DNA of 59,926 bases from Flavobacteriaceae bacterium (lineage in GTDB: Bacteria; Bacteroidota; Bacteroidia; Flavobacteriales; Flavobacteriaceae). The DNA lies in contig JAKMDI010000003.1 of NCBI GenBank assembly GCA_022428005.1, positions 1 through 59,926 on the forward strand, in the 5' to 3' direction. Position numbers and translations under genes: made by a program. A model generated the notes under the pieces. That model ran no database searches. It was given only the letters and a program-made list of their open reading frames with translations, and was not told the DNA's origin. Positions 59,874-59,926 of the stretch are shown here, one piece after another; position 1 is the stretch's first letter; the number at the start of each line of letters is the position of its first letter.

Positions 59874-59926
59874 TGGTACCTCCAGGAATCGAACCAGGGA
59901 CACAAGGATTTTCAGTCCTTTGCTCT
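59874..59926 (-). tRNA. tRNA-Phe (GAA), cut by the window end
   Basis: Read on the minus strand, the anticodon arm AAGGA-CTGAAAA-TCCTT carries the anticodon GAA. The variable region, T arm CCTGG-TTCGATT-CCTGG, acceptor 3' strand AGGTACC and discriminator A at 59874 follow. No CCA is encoded. The D arm and 5' acceptor strand lie beyond the window. The 3' end is intact. Confidence 0.92.

Overview
The window looks like chromosomal DNA of a marine member of the Flavobacteriia (Bacteroidota). The basis is type IX secretion sorting domains of both type A and type B, a PorP/SprF-type protein, many Bacteroidota-style lipoproteins, weak ribosome binding sites, a tRNA-Asp 3' end of the form I remember for this phylum, and an AT-rich background. 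The species cannot be named from the sequence.

Left edge (1-1300). An AT-rich mosaic holds a cluster of GAACAC-NNN-GTGTTC dyads, a 25-nt 3' fragment of tRNA-Asp with a terminator, an orphan gene broken by an in-frame stop, and a near-identical direct repeat (11-33 and 1095-1117). The right copy cuts a sulfatase gene after about 60 codons. This reads as the scar of one or more integration events.

Catabolic and envelope region (1299-40714). There are five complete sulfatases, most of them lipoproteins, an FGE-like protein that lacks the catalytic cysteines, a PhoD-like phosphatase, two alpha/beta hydrolases, two Gfo/Idh/MocA oxidoreductases and a hydroxypyruvate-isomerase-like TIM barrel. There is also a PQQ-type quinoprotein with a haem c site, an exported NagA-like deacetylase, and DUF1800/DUF1501 and PSCyt1/DUF1549/DUF1553/DUF1501/DUF2231 modules of the kind abundant in Planctomycetes. 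Together they suggest exported breakdown of sulfated glycans. No SusC/SusD pair, glycoside hydrolase or polysaccharide lyase lies in the window. Housekeeping-type genes are interspersed (lipid kinase, LtaS-like enzyme, TesB, RmuC). A compact ECF sigma / membrane protein / Spy-like periplasmic protein operon lies at 10739-12113, and a candidate small RNA at 4283-4407.

Giant repeat-protein locus (41643-59440). A three-gene minus-strand operon of about 16.6 kb encodes a one-unit lipoprotein (197 aa), a 5032-aa secreted protein and a PorP/SprF-family protein. The giant has 21 copies of an approximately 200-aa unit. Each unit is a domain I cannot name followed by two thrombospondin type 3-like calcium-binding repeats. 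It also carries an inserted LamG-like domain and ends in a type B T9SS sorting domain. A divergent gene encodes a membrane-anchored AraC-type regulator. The locus is flanked by amputated genes: an nhaD remnant with a frameshift at 40891-41642, and the last codons of an outer-membrane protein at 59447-59542. It therefore looks inserted or rearranged into its present site. This is the best candidate for an undescribed system: a regulated, T9SS-exported, calcium-dependent giant surface protein with a surface-lipoprotein relative of its own repeat unit.

Right edge. Short GTTGTTCTT repeats, a terminator and the 3' part of tRNA-Phe(GAA), cut by the window end.
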